DNA of 64,000 nt from Ipomoea triloba (lineage: Eukaryota > Streptophyta > Magnoliopsida > Solanales > Convolvulaceae), in the NCBI RefSeq assembly GCF_003576645.1, contig NC_044920.1:15211840-15275839 (forward strand), written 5' to 3'. Below, piece after piece: positions 12,217 through 23,042 of the stretch. Position numbers and translations under genes: made by a program. The notes beneath the pieces were generated by a model that saw only the letters and a program-made list of their open reading frames with translations, was not told where the DNA came from and did no database searches. How positions within the stretch are numbered: the stretch's first letter is position 1; the number at the start of each line of letters is the position of its first letter.

Positions 12217-13972
12217 ACACTCCTCGCACCATACGCAAGCATGCATTTCTGAAGTTTTGGTTCACCTTCTATTTAAATAGGGCCTCTAGCCGATCCCACT
12301 AGTGGGAACGACGTGCACTAGCTAATCAACTTTCCATCCTTATACGCCAAAGCCCAACGTAAATGTAACTGAGGGTAGGGGCATGGACCACTCATCGCTT
12401 TTGGCTTAGCGCGGTCCCTCTTTCTTCTCACTTCCTAGGATAACGTCATCGAGCCACCCGACTTCACATGGAGCTCCATGCTTTTTCGAAGGTCAGTGCA
12501 ATGGGTACTCGAATCCTAGCGAAGCGGCTCACCTCAGCTCTATTTTCTCAATTCTTGGGATCTTTTTATGTGAACAACTGACTCCAGATAAAGCTTTTTG
12601 CTTACCGAAGACTATGGTTTGAACACAACCCAACGAATTGGCTTCCCTCAATTTTAAACTCTTGGTGATTGGCCTTGAATTGGCTTCCCTCAATTTTAAA
12701 CTCTTGGTGATTGGCCTTTTGCCGGCTTCCCTCAATTTTAAACTCTTGGTGATTGGCCTTTTGCCTGCTTCCCTCAATTTTAAACTCTTGGTGATTGGCC
12801 TTTTGCCTTTTTCCCTCAATTTTAAACTCTTGGTGATTGGCCTTTTGCCTTTCGACTTCTCCTCATGTCAACCCCTCATGCCTTTTTCTATTTTTGTTCA
12901 AGGGTTTTGTTTTCTATTAAGCTTACCGTTAGACTCACCTTTTGCCCCATGCCCTACCAAGGTTAGTTCAATTCCGGATCTCGCTAGTTTTATCTTTCTC
13001 AAATTAAAAAGTGCACACTCCCACTTCGAGAGATCCTTGACTAAGGTCCTACATAAATAAGAGGTGAACATCATGCAAGCAGGCAAGAATATAAACTTAT
13101 TTGGCTCTAAACACTCTCATGGGTGCGAAAAGTAACTTCCTCAAAGATATTTCGAGAGTAAAAATTTTTGGGCATCCAGTCAAAATTCTCTCTAGATAAC
13201 ACAAATAATAACTCTCTTTTCAAAACTGCAAATGCACCCGCTTATCATTCCCAAGAGCTTTAACTTCTTATACTAAGCATGTAAGCATGTAAAGCACGAA
13301 GTGCGTCCTTTCCACACTTTGAAAACAAACATCGTCCTCGATGTTCCATACAGTAAAGGAATAAAAGAACGAACAGGGGTTCTAATGGTAGACAAATAAA
13401 GATCCCTTTCCACACTTTGGAAATTGCTCTGGGATGTAGGGTATGCATCAAACGATCCTAGTAAACATGGTAAACTTCTAACATACACATACACAAAGCT
13501 ATAAAGAAAATATTTCCACACTTTAAAGATCAAAACGGGGCTTAAAATTAGAAAAGGGATAAGAGGATAAACCAAGTATGCATCCCTCTTTCCACACTTT
13601 AGCTTCCAGCATAGGCCTGCTCCCGTTATAGATGCTCTATAAGAAATGGAGACATAACATACAAAAGGGTTTTCGGAGTACTGTTTAATTATTATAAGCT
13701 GATAGAAATAAAAACATAAACATAGATAATAAAGCATATAAATAAACAGAATTATTCGAATAAAAATGCAGATAAGTAAAGTAGTTAAAACGTAAATAAC
13801 ATAAAACAATAAAGATAAGTAAAGCAAAGTAAAGAAATAAAGAAATAAAAGTCGGAACCCCGCGCGTAGGGATCCTAATGTTCAGATGGGGCTATCAACC
13901 AACGTAACCAATGTCAAGGAACTCAGTAGCAAGTGTCAATAGGTCAAGATCGAGGACAACCGAAGGAAGGCA
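12217..13972 (-). other. Athila-like 3' non-coding region
   Basis: This lies downstream, in element sense, of the extra ORF. Several minus-strand frames (184 codons at 13273-13827, for example) are AT-rich, lack domains and recur unchanged at 14798-15352, so I do not call genes. The repeated word TTTCCACACTTT occurs several times between 13305 and 13600 and resembles the sequence next to the 3' LTR. Confidence 0.6.
12640..12855. repeat. Sliding-register repeat, five ~45-bp segments
   Basis: The word TTCCCTCAATTTTAAACTC with its TTGGTGATTGGCC continuation is repeated five times, with start and end points creeping rightward. The matching places at 10880 and 14331 hold only one copy. The minus-strand 96-codon frame with repeated KRPITKSLKLREA is a by-product of this repeat. 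Confidence 0.8.
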
Positions 13973-15854
13973 TCAGTTATCACCGAAGGGCTGGAGTTGC
14001 CTATCGAATCTAGCTTCGAGCGCAGCAATTCTCCTATCGTTCTCCTCCACCGCCCTTCTCATGTGATTGAGGTCTTCGGTGTGGACATCTTGTCTTGCAG
14101 AGATGGATGTAAAATGGCCTTCTTGCCATGTTCGCTGCTCACGCCAGTAGTTCATCTATTCATCATGGAGCTGCCTGTGAAAGTTCTGCGTTGTCTCCCA
14201 ATCCATGGGAGTAGGGCCATGCTGCTGTGCAACAACATCCTCCTCGTTCTCTTCTTCCTCATACTCATTATCAGAAGCTGCCAGATCCGGTGCATCATCA
14301 CCTCCAAGCTTCAATTCTGCGGCAAAGAANTTGGCTTCCCTCAATTTTAAACTCTTGGTGATTGGCCTTTTGCCTTTCGACTTCTCCTCATGTCAACCCC
14401 TCATGCCTTTTTCTATTTTTGTTCAAGGGTTTTGTTTTCTATTAAGCTTACCGTTAGACTCACCTTTTGCCCCATGCCCTACCAAGGTTAGTTCAATTCC
14501 GGATCTCGCTAGTTTTATCTTTCTCAAATTAAAAAGTGCACACTCCCACTTCGAGAGATCCTTGACTAAGGTCCTACATAAATAAGAGGTGAACATCATG
14601 CAAGCAGGCAAGAATATAAACTTATTTGGCTCTAAACACTCTCATGGGTGCGAAAAGTAACTTCCTCAAAGATATTTCGAGAGTAAAAATTTTTGGGCAT
14701 CCAGTCAAAATTCTCTCTAGATAACACAAATAATAACTCTCTTTTCAAAACTGCAAATGCACCCGCTTATCATTCCCAAGAGCTTTAACTTCTTATACTA
14801 AGCATGTAAGCATGTAAAGCACGAAGTGCGTCCTTTCCACACTTTGAAAACAAACATCGTCCTCGATGTTCCATACAGTAAAGGAATAAAAGAACGAACA
14901 GGGGTTCTAATGGTAGACAAATAAAGATCCCTTTCCACACTTTGGAAATTGCTCTGGGATGTAGGGTATGCATCAAACGATCCTAGTAAACATGGTAAAC
15001 TTCTAACATACACATACACAAAGCTATAAAGAAAATATTTCCACACTTTAAAGATCAAAACGGGGCTTAAAATTAGAAAAGGGATAAGAGGATAAACCAA
15101 GTATGCATCCCTCTTTCCACACTTTAGCTTCCAGCATAGGCCTGCTCCCGTTATAGATGCTCTATAAGAAATGGAGACATAACATACAAAAGGGTTTTCG
15201 GAGTACTGTTTAATTATTATAAGCTGATAGAAATAAAAACATAAACATAGATAATAAAGCATATAAATAAACAGAATTATTCGAATAAAAATGCAGATAA
15301 GTAAAGTAGTTAAAACGTAAATAACATAAAACAATAAAGATAAGTAAAGCAAAGTAAAGAAATAAAGAAATAAAAGTCGGAACCCCGCGCGTAGGGATCC
15401 TAATGTTCAGATGGGGCTATCAACCAACGTAACCAATGTCAAGGAACTCAGTAGCAAGTGTCAATAGGTCAAGATCGAGGACAACCGAAGGAAGGCATCA
15501 GTTATCACCGAAGGGCTGGAGTTGCCTATCGAATCTAGCTTCGAGCGCAGCAATTCTCCTATCGTTCTCCTCCACCGCCCTTCTCATGTGATTGAGGTCT
15601 TCGGTGTGGACATCTTGTCTTGCAGAGATGGATGTAAAATGGCCTTCTTGCCATGTTCGCTGCTCACGCCAGTAGTTCATCTATTCATCATGGAGCTGCC
15701 TGTGAAAGTTCTGCGTTGTCTCCCAATCCATGGGAGTAGGGCCATGCTGCTGTGCAACAACATCCTCCTCGTTCTCTTCTTCCTCATACTCATTATCAGA
15801 AGCTGCCAGATCCGGTGCATCATCACCTCCAAGCTTCAATTCTGCGGCAAAGAA
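12820..15854. repeat. Exact ~1.5-kb tandem duplication across a single N
   Basis: About 12820-14329 recurs at 14345-15854 with an offset of 1525 bp and no visible difference. The junction is the single N at 14330. The duplicated stretch includes the C-terminal part of the extra ORF, so 13973-14329 is a second copy of 15498-15854. A recent real duplication cannot be excluded, but the N suggests an artefact. Confidence 0.85.
13973..14329 (-). pseudogene. Duplicate of the C-terminal part of the Athila-like extra ORF
   Basis: Identical to 15498-15854: an acidic stretch (NEYEEEENEED), then a short frame with MNYWREQRTWQEGH and a heptad-like MRRAVEENDRRIAALEARF segment. It is cut off at the single N at 14330 and has no N-terminal part. 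Confidence 0.7.
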
Positions 15855-16551
15855 CTCACCCACGGAGAAAGGAATCGTGAAACCTTCAGCTTTCTCACCC
15901 ATCAACCGGTCCAATAGGCCCAACCCGTAGCACAATCTCGTAACGAAAGGTCGCCTTTAAAGCATTGCGGGTGATGAGGTTTGCCTTTAAGTTTGAAGAG
16001 TTATATGAGGCATTGTTGGTGATGCTTTTCCAATATTGAACAGCTACCGCCTCTGAATCAAAGTCCTCTTTAAATTCCCTGAAGTATTGCATAGTTACGC
16101 TCACGGCATCATGGAATCCGAGCGTAACACCCAAAGTGTTGACCGACATACAGTAGTGGTTGCCGAATAGAGTGAACGAAATGGACTCTCTTGCATCGTT
16201 GACCTCCTTTCGAATATCCAAGGTCGCCAAGAATTCATAAGTAACAGGCGCATAGGTAGGTCCTCTCCACTCAAATAGATAGCGGAGCTGTGGGTGCCTG
16301 AGAAACCCGTTTACTTCATCCAAACAACCGAATTCCGTTAAAACATTGTCGTCGAAGTGGCGGCCGACCAAGAGCTACTTCCCCTTATATCTATCCACCG
16401 ATGTAAGTTGGACGGGCGTCAAGTGTCTTAACGACCTTGACCCCGGCTCCTGGGAAGCTCGTTGAACTGTAGCTTGCTGCCGTGTTCTCGATCGGCTCGA
16501 TTCACCATGATCGTGCTTTGATTTCTTTGTGACTTCCTTTGAGCGTCCCAT
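15498..16551 (-). pseudogene. Athila-like extra ORF (plant transposon-protein type), decayed
   Basis: Starting at MGRSKEV (16551), the frame gives a basic Ser/Arg-rich N-terminus, then after an in-frame TAG the block MVGRHFDDNVLTEFGCLDEV...LFEWRGPTYAPVTYEFLATL...VTLGFHD. This is the type often listed as a putative plant transposon protein and found in Athila elements. A frameshift near 15920 moves to the frame with GLLDRLMGEKAEG and an acidic tract. A further in-frame stop at 15681-15683 precedes a coiled-coil-like tail ending LQPFGDN. The total is about 350 codons with two stops and one frameshift. Its place after protease and before the 3' LTR is where Athila carries an additional, sometimes env-like, ORF. 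No membrane segment or signal peptide is visible, so I do not call it an envelope protein. Confidence 0.65.
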
Positions 16552-16575
16552 CCTACAAATTGTAGAAATTAACAT

Positions 16576-17750
16576 TCATGGTAATTGGTTTTGAATAATT
16601 ATTTCTCAAATAAGTCACCATTGTAATTGTGTAAAATTCCTTGTCAAGATAATGGATTTCAAACATATATTTTGAAATCATTCCATTATCACACACATGC
16701 AAAAATTCATCATAAGATATTTCAATTTGATAGTCAAATAAGAAGTCAACTCTAATAGTCAAGAATTTCAAAAAGAACTTCATCTTCTTCCCCAAATTCA
16801 AAAATTAGGGTTTGAAATTGAAAATTCAATTTGGGCAATGTAGCATGTGAAAAGTCAAATTGATGGCATATAATAGTTCTACAACAAGTTTACACATCAA
16901 TTCAAACATCAATTTCATAATTTCAACAAGAAATCTAACAAACCCATTTGTTCATCAATGGTGTTCACCCTTGAAGCTCAAAAATATATAACAATCCATC
17001 AATGTAACCATCAATAATGAAAGAAAACATCAAAGGATAGTTCTATGAAGCATTATAAACCAATTTAATCATTCAAATCATTCAAAATCATGCAAGGGAA
17101 TGTAGAACAAATTTCTCATTCAAGCTCTTCCATACTCATGAATATTCAAGGATAAATAGTTAAAAAGATGAGAAATTACCTTGATGGTGATGTTTTTGAT
17201 CTTCTTTGAAGTAAAAATAGAATGGATATTCAAACCTTGAGTATTGGATTCACCTTGCGTGGAGAAGAGAAGACAAAATAGGGATTTTGGAGCAAAATGG
17301 CGTGGGAGTTCCGAAAGGGGGTTTTAAGATCATGGGAGGGCTTTCACGCCGGTCACACGAGTGTGACCGTGCGTGGGAGCTCTCTGTCTTGCTCCCACGC
17401 ATGGCTACACGCGTGTGAGCGTGCGTGGGAGGCTATTGCCTCGTTTCCACGCACGGCTACACACGTGTGAGCTCACGTGGCAGTCCTCTGCATTGTTTTC
17501 TTCCGGTTTTAGTCTTTCCCTTCATACCTAAGTCCAAAATAAGCCTTTCCAAAGCAATTTTTAATCCCGACTCCTACAAGTTAGTCCTCAAAACATGGTT
17601 CCATTTGATTGTAGCAATTTATTAGAACAAAAACATTAAAAACGAAAGCATAAAAATGATGTAAAAACATATTATTAAAACCTTGGGTTTCCTCCCAAGT
17701 AGCGCCACGGTTTACGTCATTGGCTAGACGCATCATACCTTGTTTAGAAT
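16576..17750 (-). other. Non-coding spacer with GC-rich palindromic block
   Basis: This AT-rich DNA without a gene separates protease from the extra ORF. At 17341-17480 it holds three GC-rich segments built on ACAC(G/A)(C/A)GTGTGA, flanked by CCCACGCATGG and GTGCGTGGGAG arms that can fold. The middle one matches the LTR motif at 5490-5525 almost exactly. RT, RNase H and integrase would be expected about here in a complete Athila and are absent. Confidence 0.7.
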
Positions 17751-18374
17751 TCAACCATATTCCTTGGTAGTGGGTAAGAAGCATTTTGGTACCCACATGT
17801 TTTTCCATGTAAGCTTATCATTTCTCCACTTCGGTTTTGGTTTCATCTTTGGTTTGACTTTTGCCCTTTCATCGTCATCAGTTCCTTCTTTCACTCTTTC
17901 CTTTTCATCATTTATGGCTTGTCCATCGAATCTTAGGGTAATTTCACCTGAACTCACATCTATTCGTGCACGACAAGTAGCCAGAAATGGTTTTCCAAGA
18001 ATTAAGGATTCATGGGGATCATCATCACCCATCTTACAAACAATAAAATCGACAGGCACAAGAAATTTTCCTATTCTTACTAGAACATCTTCCACTAAGC
18101 CTTCAGGATACCGTGTGGTTCCGTCAGCTAAACGTAGAGTCAGCCTCGTCGGTTTCAAACATGGTAAGTTCAATTTTCCAAAAAGATTTGAAGACATGAC
18201 ATTGATAGAAGCACCAAGATCAGCAAGAGCGTTTTGAGGTTCCATGTTCTGTATAGAACAAGGAATCAACAAAGCTCCAGGGTCACCCTTCTTTCTAGGG
18301 TAACCCTCAGTCAAACAAGTCGAAGATTCTTGACTTAAACAGGTAAAATTATCACAACTGTCATTCTCAAACAA
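17751..18374 (-). pseudogene. Athila-like aspartic protease domain
   Basis: The frame of 207 codons shows a retropepsin fold typical of Athila. The active site is ADLGASINVM (about residues 51-60, in the D-[ST/L]-GAS form), followed by LRLADGT, a PVDFIVCKM strand and the LILGKPFLAT flap-to-helix block (about residue 125). A basic, lysine-rich tail follows. In an intact element it would process Gag and Pol. It is linked upstream to gag by about 370 bp of degenerate coding sequence with several stops, so it would not be made as part of a Gag-Pro protein here. No pol follows it. Confidence 0.8.
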
Positions 18375-18743
18375 TTCACGGCATTCTTTGTTATTGAAAA
18401 ATTTTCGGATAAATGCATTAATTGTACCTTCTCAAGCCGTTTCTTTCTCTTTTGAACATTTTATGTTGTCTCGTGGTAGCTACTTTTCTTTTGGGCATTC
18501 TTCCGAAGTGGTTTTCTCCATGTGTTCCTTCATTGATATGGTGCATGAACTGCTCGCATTCTTTAGTTCGAGATTGGTACTACAAGAGGTAGTCTCGTTT
18601 CTTTGGTCATCTACCTTACATTGACATTTTCCACAAATGGCATCCATTGGATCACATTTCACATGTTCTTCTTCCTTGGCATCAACGGCGTTGACTCTCT
18701 CTTTCGGATTGTTCTCAGTGTTACTCGAGAGTTGTCCGTAGTG

Positions 18744-20246
18744 TCATTCGGACATCATCTTAAACATTTGAGAAATTTGATTCTCAATCGTCTTAAGTGT
18801 AGCCTTAGACTCTTGTCGAAGACTAGAAATTTCTTGTCTAATATCTTGAGTAATCTCTTGTTTCAGATTTGCCCGATCATTCTTGAGTTCCATGATTGTC
18901 CTTGTAAGTCTTTCATCTACTTCACGGATGTCATCCCTCCTTTGTTGAGTAAAGTCAAGTTGAGAGTTGTATTGTGGCCTGAACTGAGTCATTTGATTTC
19001 CATTTCCTTGGTTTTGATTGTACATCAGTCTGTTCTTGTCATTCTGTCCATATGCAGGCTTGCTTCCATAGTTGTATTGTCCTCGCGCTTGATATCCATC
19101 ATTGTTGGTATTGTTCCAACCCTCTCCCTGTTTCCAATTGTTGTTTGATCTTTGGTTTTGTCCATAAGCATTGAAATTGGAGTTACTTTGGTAATCTACC
19201 GCCTCAACTTGCTCAGATGCAGACGGAGAAGTGCAAATATTTGTGTCATGAGGTCCTCCACAGATATTACAATAAAGTGCCAAAGCCATGCAAGGCTTGG
19301 GCATTCCTTCCATTTTTTCTACCATAGCCTGTAGCTTTTTGATTTCGTGATTCATTGCTTCTATTTTGGCCTCACTTGCCACACGATTATCAACTTCATA
19401 TATACCTCCATGATCTCCTCTCCGGTCATACCAACAGGATGTGTTCTTTGATATTCTCTCGATCAATTCTTCAGCTTCTTGCAAAGCCAGCGAGACAAAG
19501 GCACCGCTAGAGGATGAGTCAAGCAACATTTTTCCTTCATCTGTCAGCCCTCCGTAGAATGAGCTAATCATGTCCCATGAGTGCATCGGATCTTGTGGGC
19601 ATTGCCTTTTAAGAACTTTGAATCGTCGCCAAGCCTCTCCCAAACTTTCAAGCCTTCATTGTTTGAATTCTTGTATCAGCCTTCTAATCCTCATAGTTTT
19701 TGTAATGGGAAAGAACTCGTTCATGAATTCACGATGCAACTGTTGCCACGTTCTGAAATGATTGTCGTCTTGGCTTTCCAACCATTGTGCTGCCTCTCCT
19801 ATAACTGAAAATTGGAATAATTTTAGTCGAACTATCTCCTCGCTAACGCCTTCTTGTCTGTACATCCCACATGCTTGTATGAACCTTGTGATGTGTGCGT
19901 TGGGATCTTCAGATGGTAATCCCGAATATTGATTGTTCTGAACCAGTGTGAGAATAGTTGGATGCACGTGAAAGTTGACGTTCTCCATTGGGGGTACATA
20001 GATCGAGTTGTACATGTTAAAATCCGGAGTCATGTAATCTGCAATTGATCTTTGTGGTTCTTGAGGATTTCCATTATACTCTTCTTCACGAATATTCTCT
20101 TGATTGTTTGCTCTGTTAGCTTGTGGTTCTTCCAGAATTGGTTCTTCATGGTTAATCGGTACTTGTGGATTAATTGGAACTGGGGGTGGATTTGGTACAG
20201 TTGATCCTCTTCCTTGTGGATTTCTTGTTTTGCTTGATGAAGCCAT
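18744..20246 (-). pseudogene. Athila-like gag with one in-frame stop
   Basis: It starts at MASSSKTRNPQGRG (20246). The capsid region runs through PNAHITRFIQACGMY, GEAAQWLESQ and the QLHREFMNEFFPITKT motif. An in-frame TGA at 19656-19658 interrupts it, and the same frame continues with EAWRRFKVLKRQCP and a CNICGGPHDTNIC zinc knuckle (CX2CX4HX4C) near 19260. An Asn/Gln/Gly-rich stretch and a long C-terminal helix (RQEISSLRQESKATLKTIEN) follow. Total length is about 500 codons, normal for Athila Gag, which forms the particle that packages the RNA. Conversion of a single sense codon to TGA is the only visible break in this gene. Confidence 0.85.
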
Positions 20247-20439
20247 TAGTGATCCTTGGGTATTTTCCTTCTAGTTGCTCTATTGATTTAAGGAATGTAG
20301 GGTAGTAAACCTTGATTTCCTTTTGCTCGCGTGTGCATTCACCTAGTAAAATTATCAATGAAACAAAAATTTTCACAATTGACTAGAAGTAGTCAATTGG
20401 GTTAGTAGCAAAAACAAATAAAAATAAAACAAAATTAAG

Positions 20440-20735
20440 TGGAATGGATTAACATTGCTCAAATCTAGCAACAAAATTAAGTGGAATGGATTAACATTGC
20501 TCAAATCTAGCATTAAAATTAAGTGGAATGGATTAACATTGCTCAAATCTAGCATTCATGCAATCAAAGTAAACAAAAACATATGACAACCTAGCATTCA
20601 TGCAATCAAAGTAAACAAAAACATATGACAACCTATTGCCCATGCAATCAAAGTAAACAAAAACATATGACAACCTATTGCCCTCCCAATCAAAGTAAAC
20701 AAAAACATATGACAACCTATTGCCCTCCTCGGCAA
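20440..20735. repeat. Sliding-register repeat in the Athila-like 5' untranslated region
   Basis: Three segments of AAAATTAAGTGGAATGGATT type, with their continuation to CTAGCA, pass without a break into four segments of ATGCAATCAAAGTAAACAAA type ending in CTATTGCCC. Each segment begins and ends further right. It directly adjoins the PBS. The pattern is the same as at 7186-7440 and 12640-12855. Confidence 0.8.
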
Positions 20736-20743
20736 CGGCGCCA
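20729..20743 (-). promoter_or_regulatory. Primer-binding site, tRNA-Asp type
   Basis: The plus strand TCGGCAACGGCGCCA equals the 3' end of plant tRNA-Asp, so the minus (element) strand can pair with it. Three bases (TTT) separate it from the LTR end at 20747. This PBS is characteristic of Athila elements. Confidence 0.88.
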
Positions 20744-21798
20744 TTTTGACATTGATGTTTTTGCTAGGGTTGAGGTGTCAAAAGATATTTGTGTTAAAAC
20801 GGAAAGTCTGTGACTCCCCGAGTGTCGGTCTCGAAGGAGGGACGTGGAGGTGTGTCAAGTGTTCGGGAGTTTACTTGATTGGATTATGCATAGGATTCGA
20901 GTGTGGTGAAGGGTGGAATTGTGAGTGAGAGTAGTTCATTTGGTTGGTTTGAGTGTAAGAGAGTAGTAAAGTAAAAGGGTTTTTGTAAATATGTAAAAGG
21001 GGTAGGGATTCGATAGTGTTCATGGATATTGTATAGTGGAGTTTCTAAGGTCATGTATAGGGATTGCTAGGATATTGGCTATTCAAGAGTGTGTTGTCTT
21101 AGTCCTTTTCCACCTTTGTGTACTAAGGCTTCTTTGACTTAGGAGTGCCTTCAAGCATCCAAAGTTCTAAGAGGAATTTTATCAAACACTTGAGCTACAC
21201 ACTATCCTACTATTCTTAAGAAGTCCATAGGAACTATGATTGTGTCAAGCTTCAAATCCTCACTCTAATCAAAGACATGAAAGAGTCAAGAGCTCAAACT
21301 CTCATCTAGATTGGCCAAATCCAAACAAGATCTCATCAAAACAACAATCAATAGACAAGAATAGGTAATCCATCAACACAAACACATAGATCCAAGATAT
21401 AGAGATAAGATTNAGATTGATCTAATCTAAAAACTAAGAAAAATGGAGAAAGTTCTCCAAAGGAAAAACTAAGAAAAAAGGGAAAACTAATTTTCTAGGA
21501 ACCTCCTCTGAAAATTCATCAATGGGGTTTAAATAGTCTCCGAAATGATAACCCTAGTCAAAGTTCGCGCAGCACCGCCTCCACGCCATCCACACGCGTG
21601 TGAGCGTGCATGGGAGGCTACTGGAAAGTTTTCACGCATGCTCACACGCGTGTGACTATCTAGTTGGGTCCTCCGGGGCTCCGTTCTTGCCTGGTTTGCT
21701 CTTTAAGCTCAACTTTTGCTCCTATTTGCTCCCGGGGCTCCTGTTTCACTTCTTTTAAGCTAAAAGTAGCTTTTGTGCATCAGTTAGTGATTTTCAAG

Positions 21799-22088
21799 NN
21801 NNNNNNNNNNNNNNNNNNNNNNNNNNNNNNNNNNNNNNNNNNNNNNNNNNNNNNNNNNNNNNNNNNNNNNNNNNNNNNNNNNNNNNNNNNNNNNNNNNNN
21901 NNNNNNNNNNNNNNNNNNNNNNNNNNNNNNNNNNNNNNNNNNNNNNNNNNNNNNNNNNNNNNNNNNNNNNNNNNNNNNNNNNNNNNNNNNNNNNNNNNNN
22001 NNNNNNNNNNNNNNNNNNNNNNNNNNNNNNNNNNNNNNNNNNNNNNNNNNNNNNNNNNNNNNNNNNNNNNNNNNNNNNNNNNNNNNNN
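21799..22088. other. Assembly gap, 290 N
   Basis: Unknown bases. By comparison with 5700-6046, the end of an LTR copy and about 255 bp of internal sequence would fall here. Confidence 0.98.
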
Positions 22089-23042
22089 TTGTAACACCCC
22101 GGACCTACCTTCCCGTACATCCGAGGCATTACCGCCACACCTAGTGAGAGAGTCCTATCATTTATCGATGAACCTCACTCTAAGTGCACAGGCTAAAGGA
22201 ACTCTTCTCATCACAACAATCACTCAACAGATACTTAACACCTTCATACATATCAACTGGTGAAGCTTCATTAAGCAAAGTATATAATCTTGCAAAAATA
22301 CATACATAAGCTTGCCCCTCATGCCAAAATGCCAACAAGGTTCAACCTAGATGCAACTGGTCATGCCTAGCCATCACTAAGGCTACAAAAATATATGTAC
22401 ACCAAAAAATTTCCCAAAGACTCCCAAGGATCCGACGTCTAGTCAAGCATGCGGTACACGGGGCCGGTGAACTCTCCCCAGACCAGGTGCCACTCCCCCT
22501 CATACCAGGTAATGTGGTCCAAAAACAGAGAAGTGGTTATGACCATCGACCACTCCTCCCAAACATCCCGAGGACTAGGGTCCCAAGGGTAGGGGTAGTG
22601 CACAATGAACTCCAGGGGATCGCTACCATCTAACGGCTCTATGGGGTAAAAGCCGTAAACAACCTAGACCTCGTCCATAACCGGGCAAGAGACAAAAGGG
22701 GCCGACGGAGCCATAGGAGTATCTGGGTTGGTGGGAGCCTCGGGAGCATAACCAGGTGCGTATGGGTCTTCTCCCTCCATCATCTGTATGTAATCGTCAT
22801 AATCCATGCCCTGACACACATACTCCGGTGAACTTTCGGAGTTCACCGGGCTGCAGGAACTGACACTAGACTGCATCTGATAAGAACACAGTGAAGTGTA
22901 GTTAGCACAACGACTAAGTAAGGATATCCATGGGTTATTCAAAACTAAATAAAGGTTTTGTAAAAATTGTTACATAGAAACCCTATACCTTACTCATCTG
23001 CAAGATTCTACCTGCAACAGTTATAAATAGCAATTGACCAAA
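22087..23042 (-). mobile_element. Fragment of the long LTR (second nested copy)
   Basis: Nearly identical to 6047-7000 with scattered single-base differences (for example AGTGAGAGAG for AGAGAGAGAG, CTCATACCAGG for ATCATATCAGG). It breaks off after TATAAATAGCAATT, where Athila-like LTR sequence resumes. It shares the insertion context of the copy at 6047, so it is a duplicate of the same insertion, not an independent one. Confidence 0.8.
22439..22876 (-). pseudogene. LTR-encoded small protein, copy 2 (one in-frame stop)
   Basis: Same 145-codon frame as 6396-6833, from ATG at 22876, with the acidic DYDDY and DPYAPGYAPEAP segments and the C-terminal GEWHLVWG/GPVYRML block. The stop in the HIT-W-GEW segment of copy 1 is a tryptophan codon here. 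The stop after MDEV (22664-22666) is shared. Function is unknown. Confidence 0.6.

Larger units (their letters stand above)
9828..12728. repeat. Near-identical ~1.15-kb duplication around a 500-N gap
   Basis: 9828-10972 and 11584-12728 match with an offset of 1756 bp and very few differences, for example in the AACCGACTCC/AACTGACTCC and TTTGGACAC/TTTGAACAC words. Each copy contains the end of the solo LTR, the ACACT target site and the flanking Athila-like 3' non-coding sequence. The first copy starts right after a single N (9827) and ends at the gap. Probably one locus was assembled twice. Confidence 0.8.

Noticed and set aside
13273..13827. 184-codon hydrophobic frame (also 14798-15352)
   Set aside because: AT-rich sequence in the Athila-like 3' non-coding region; copies are identical only through the duplication, and no domain is seen.
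20440..20735. CRISPR-like array
   Set aside because: There are no unique spacers; neighbouring units overlap in a sliding register, and the DNA is a plant retroelement leader.
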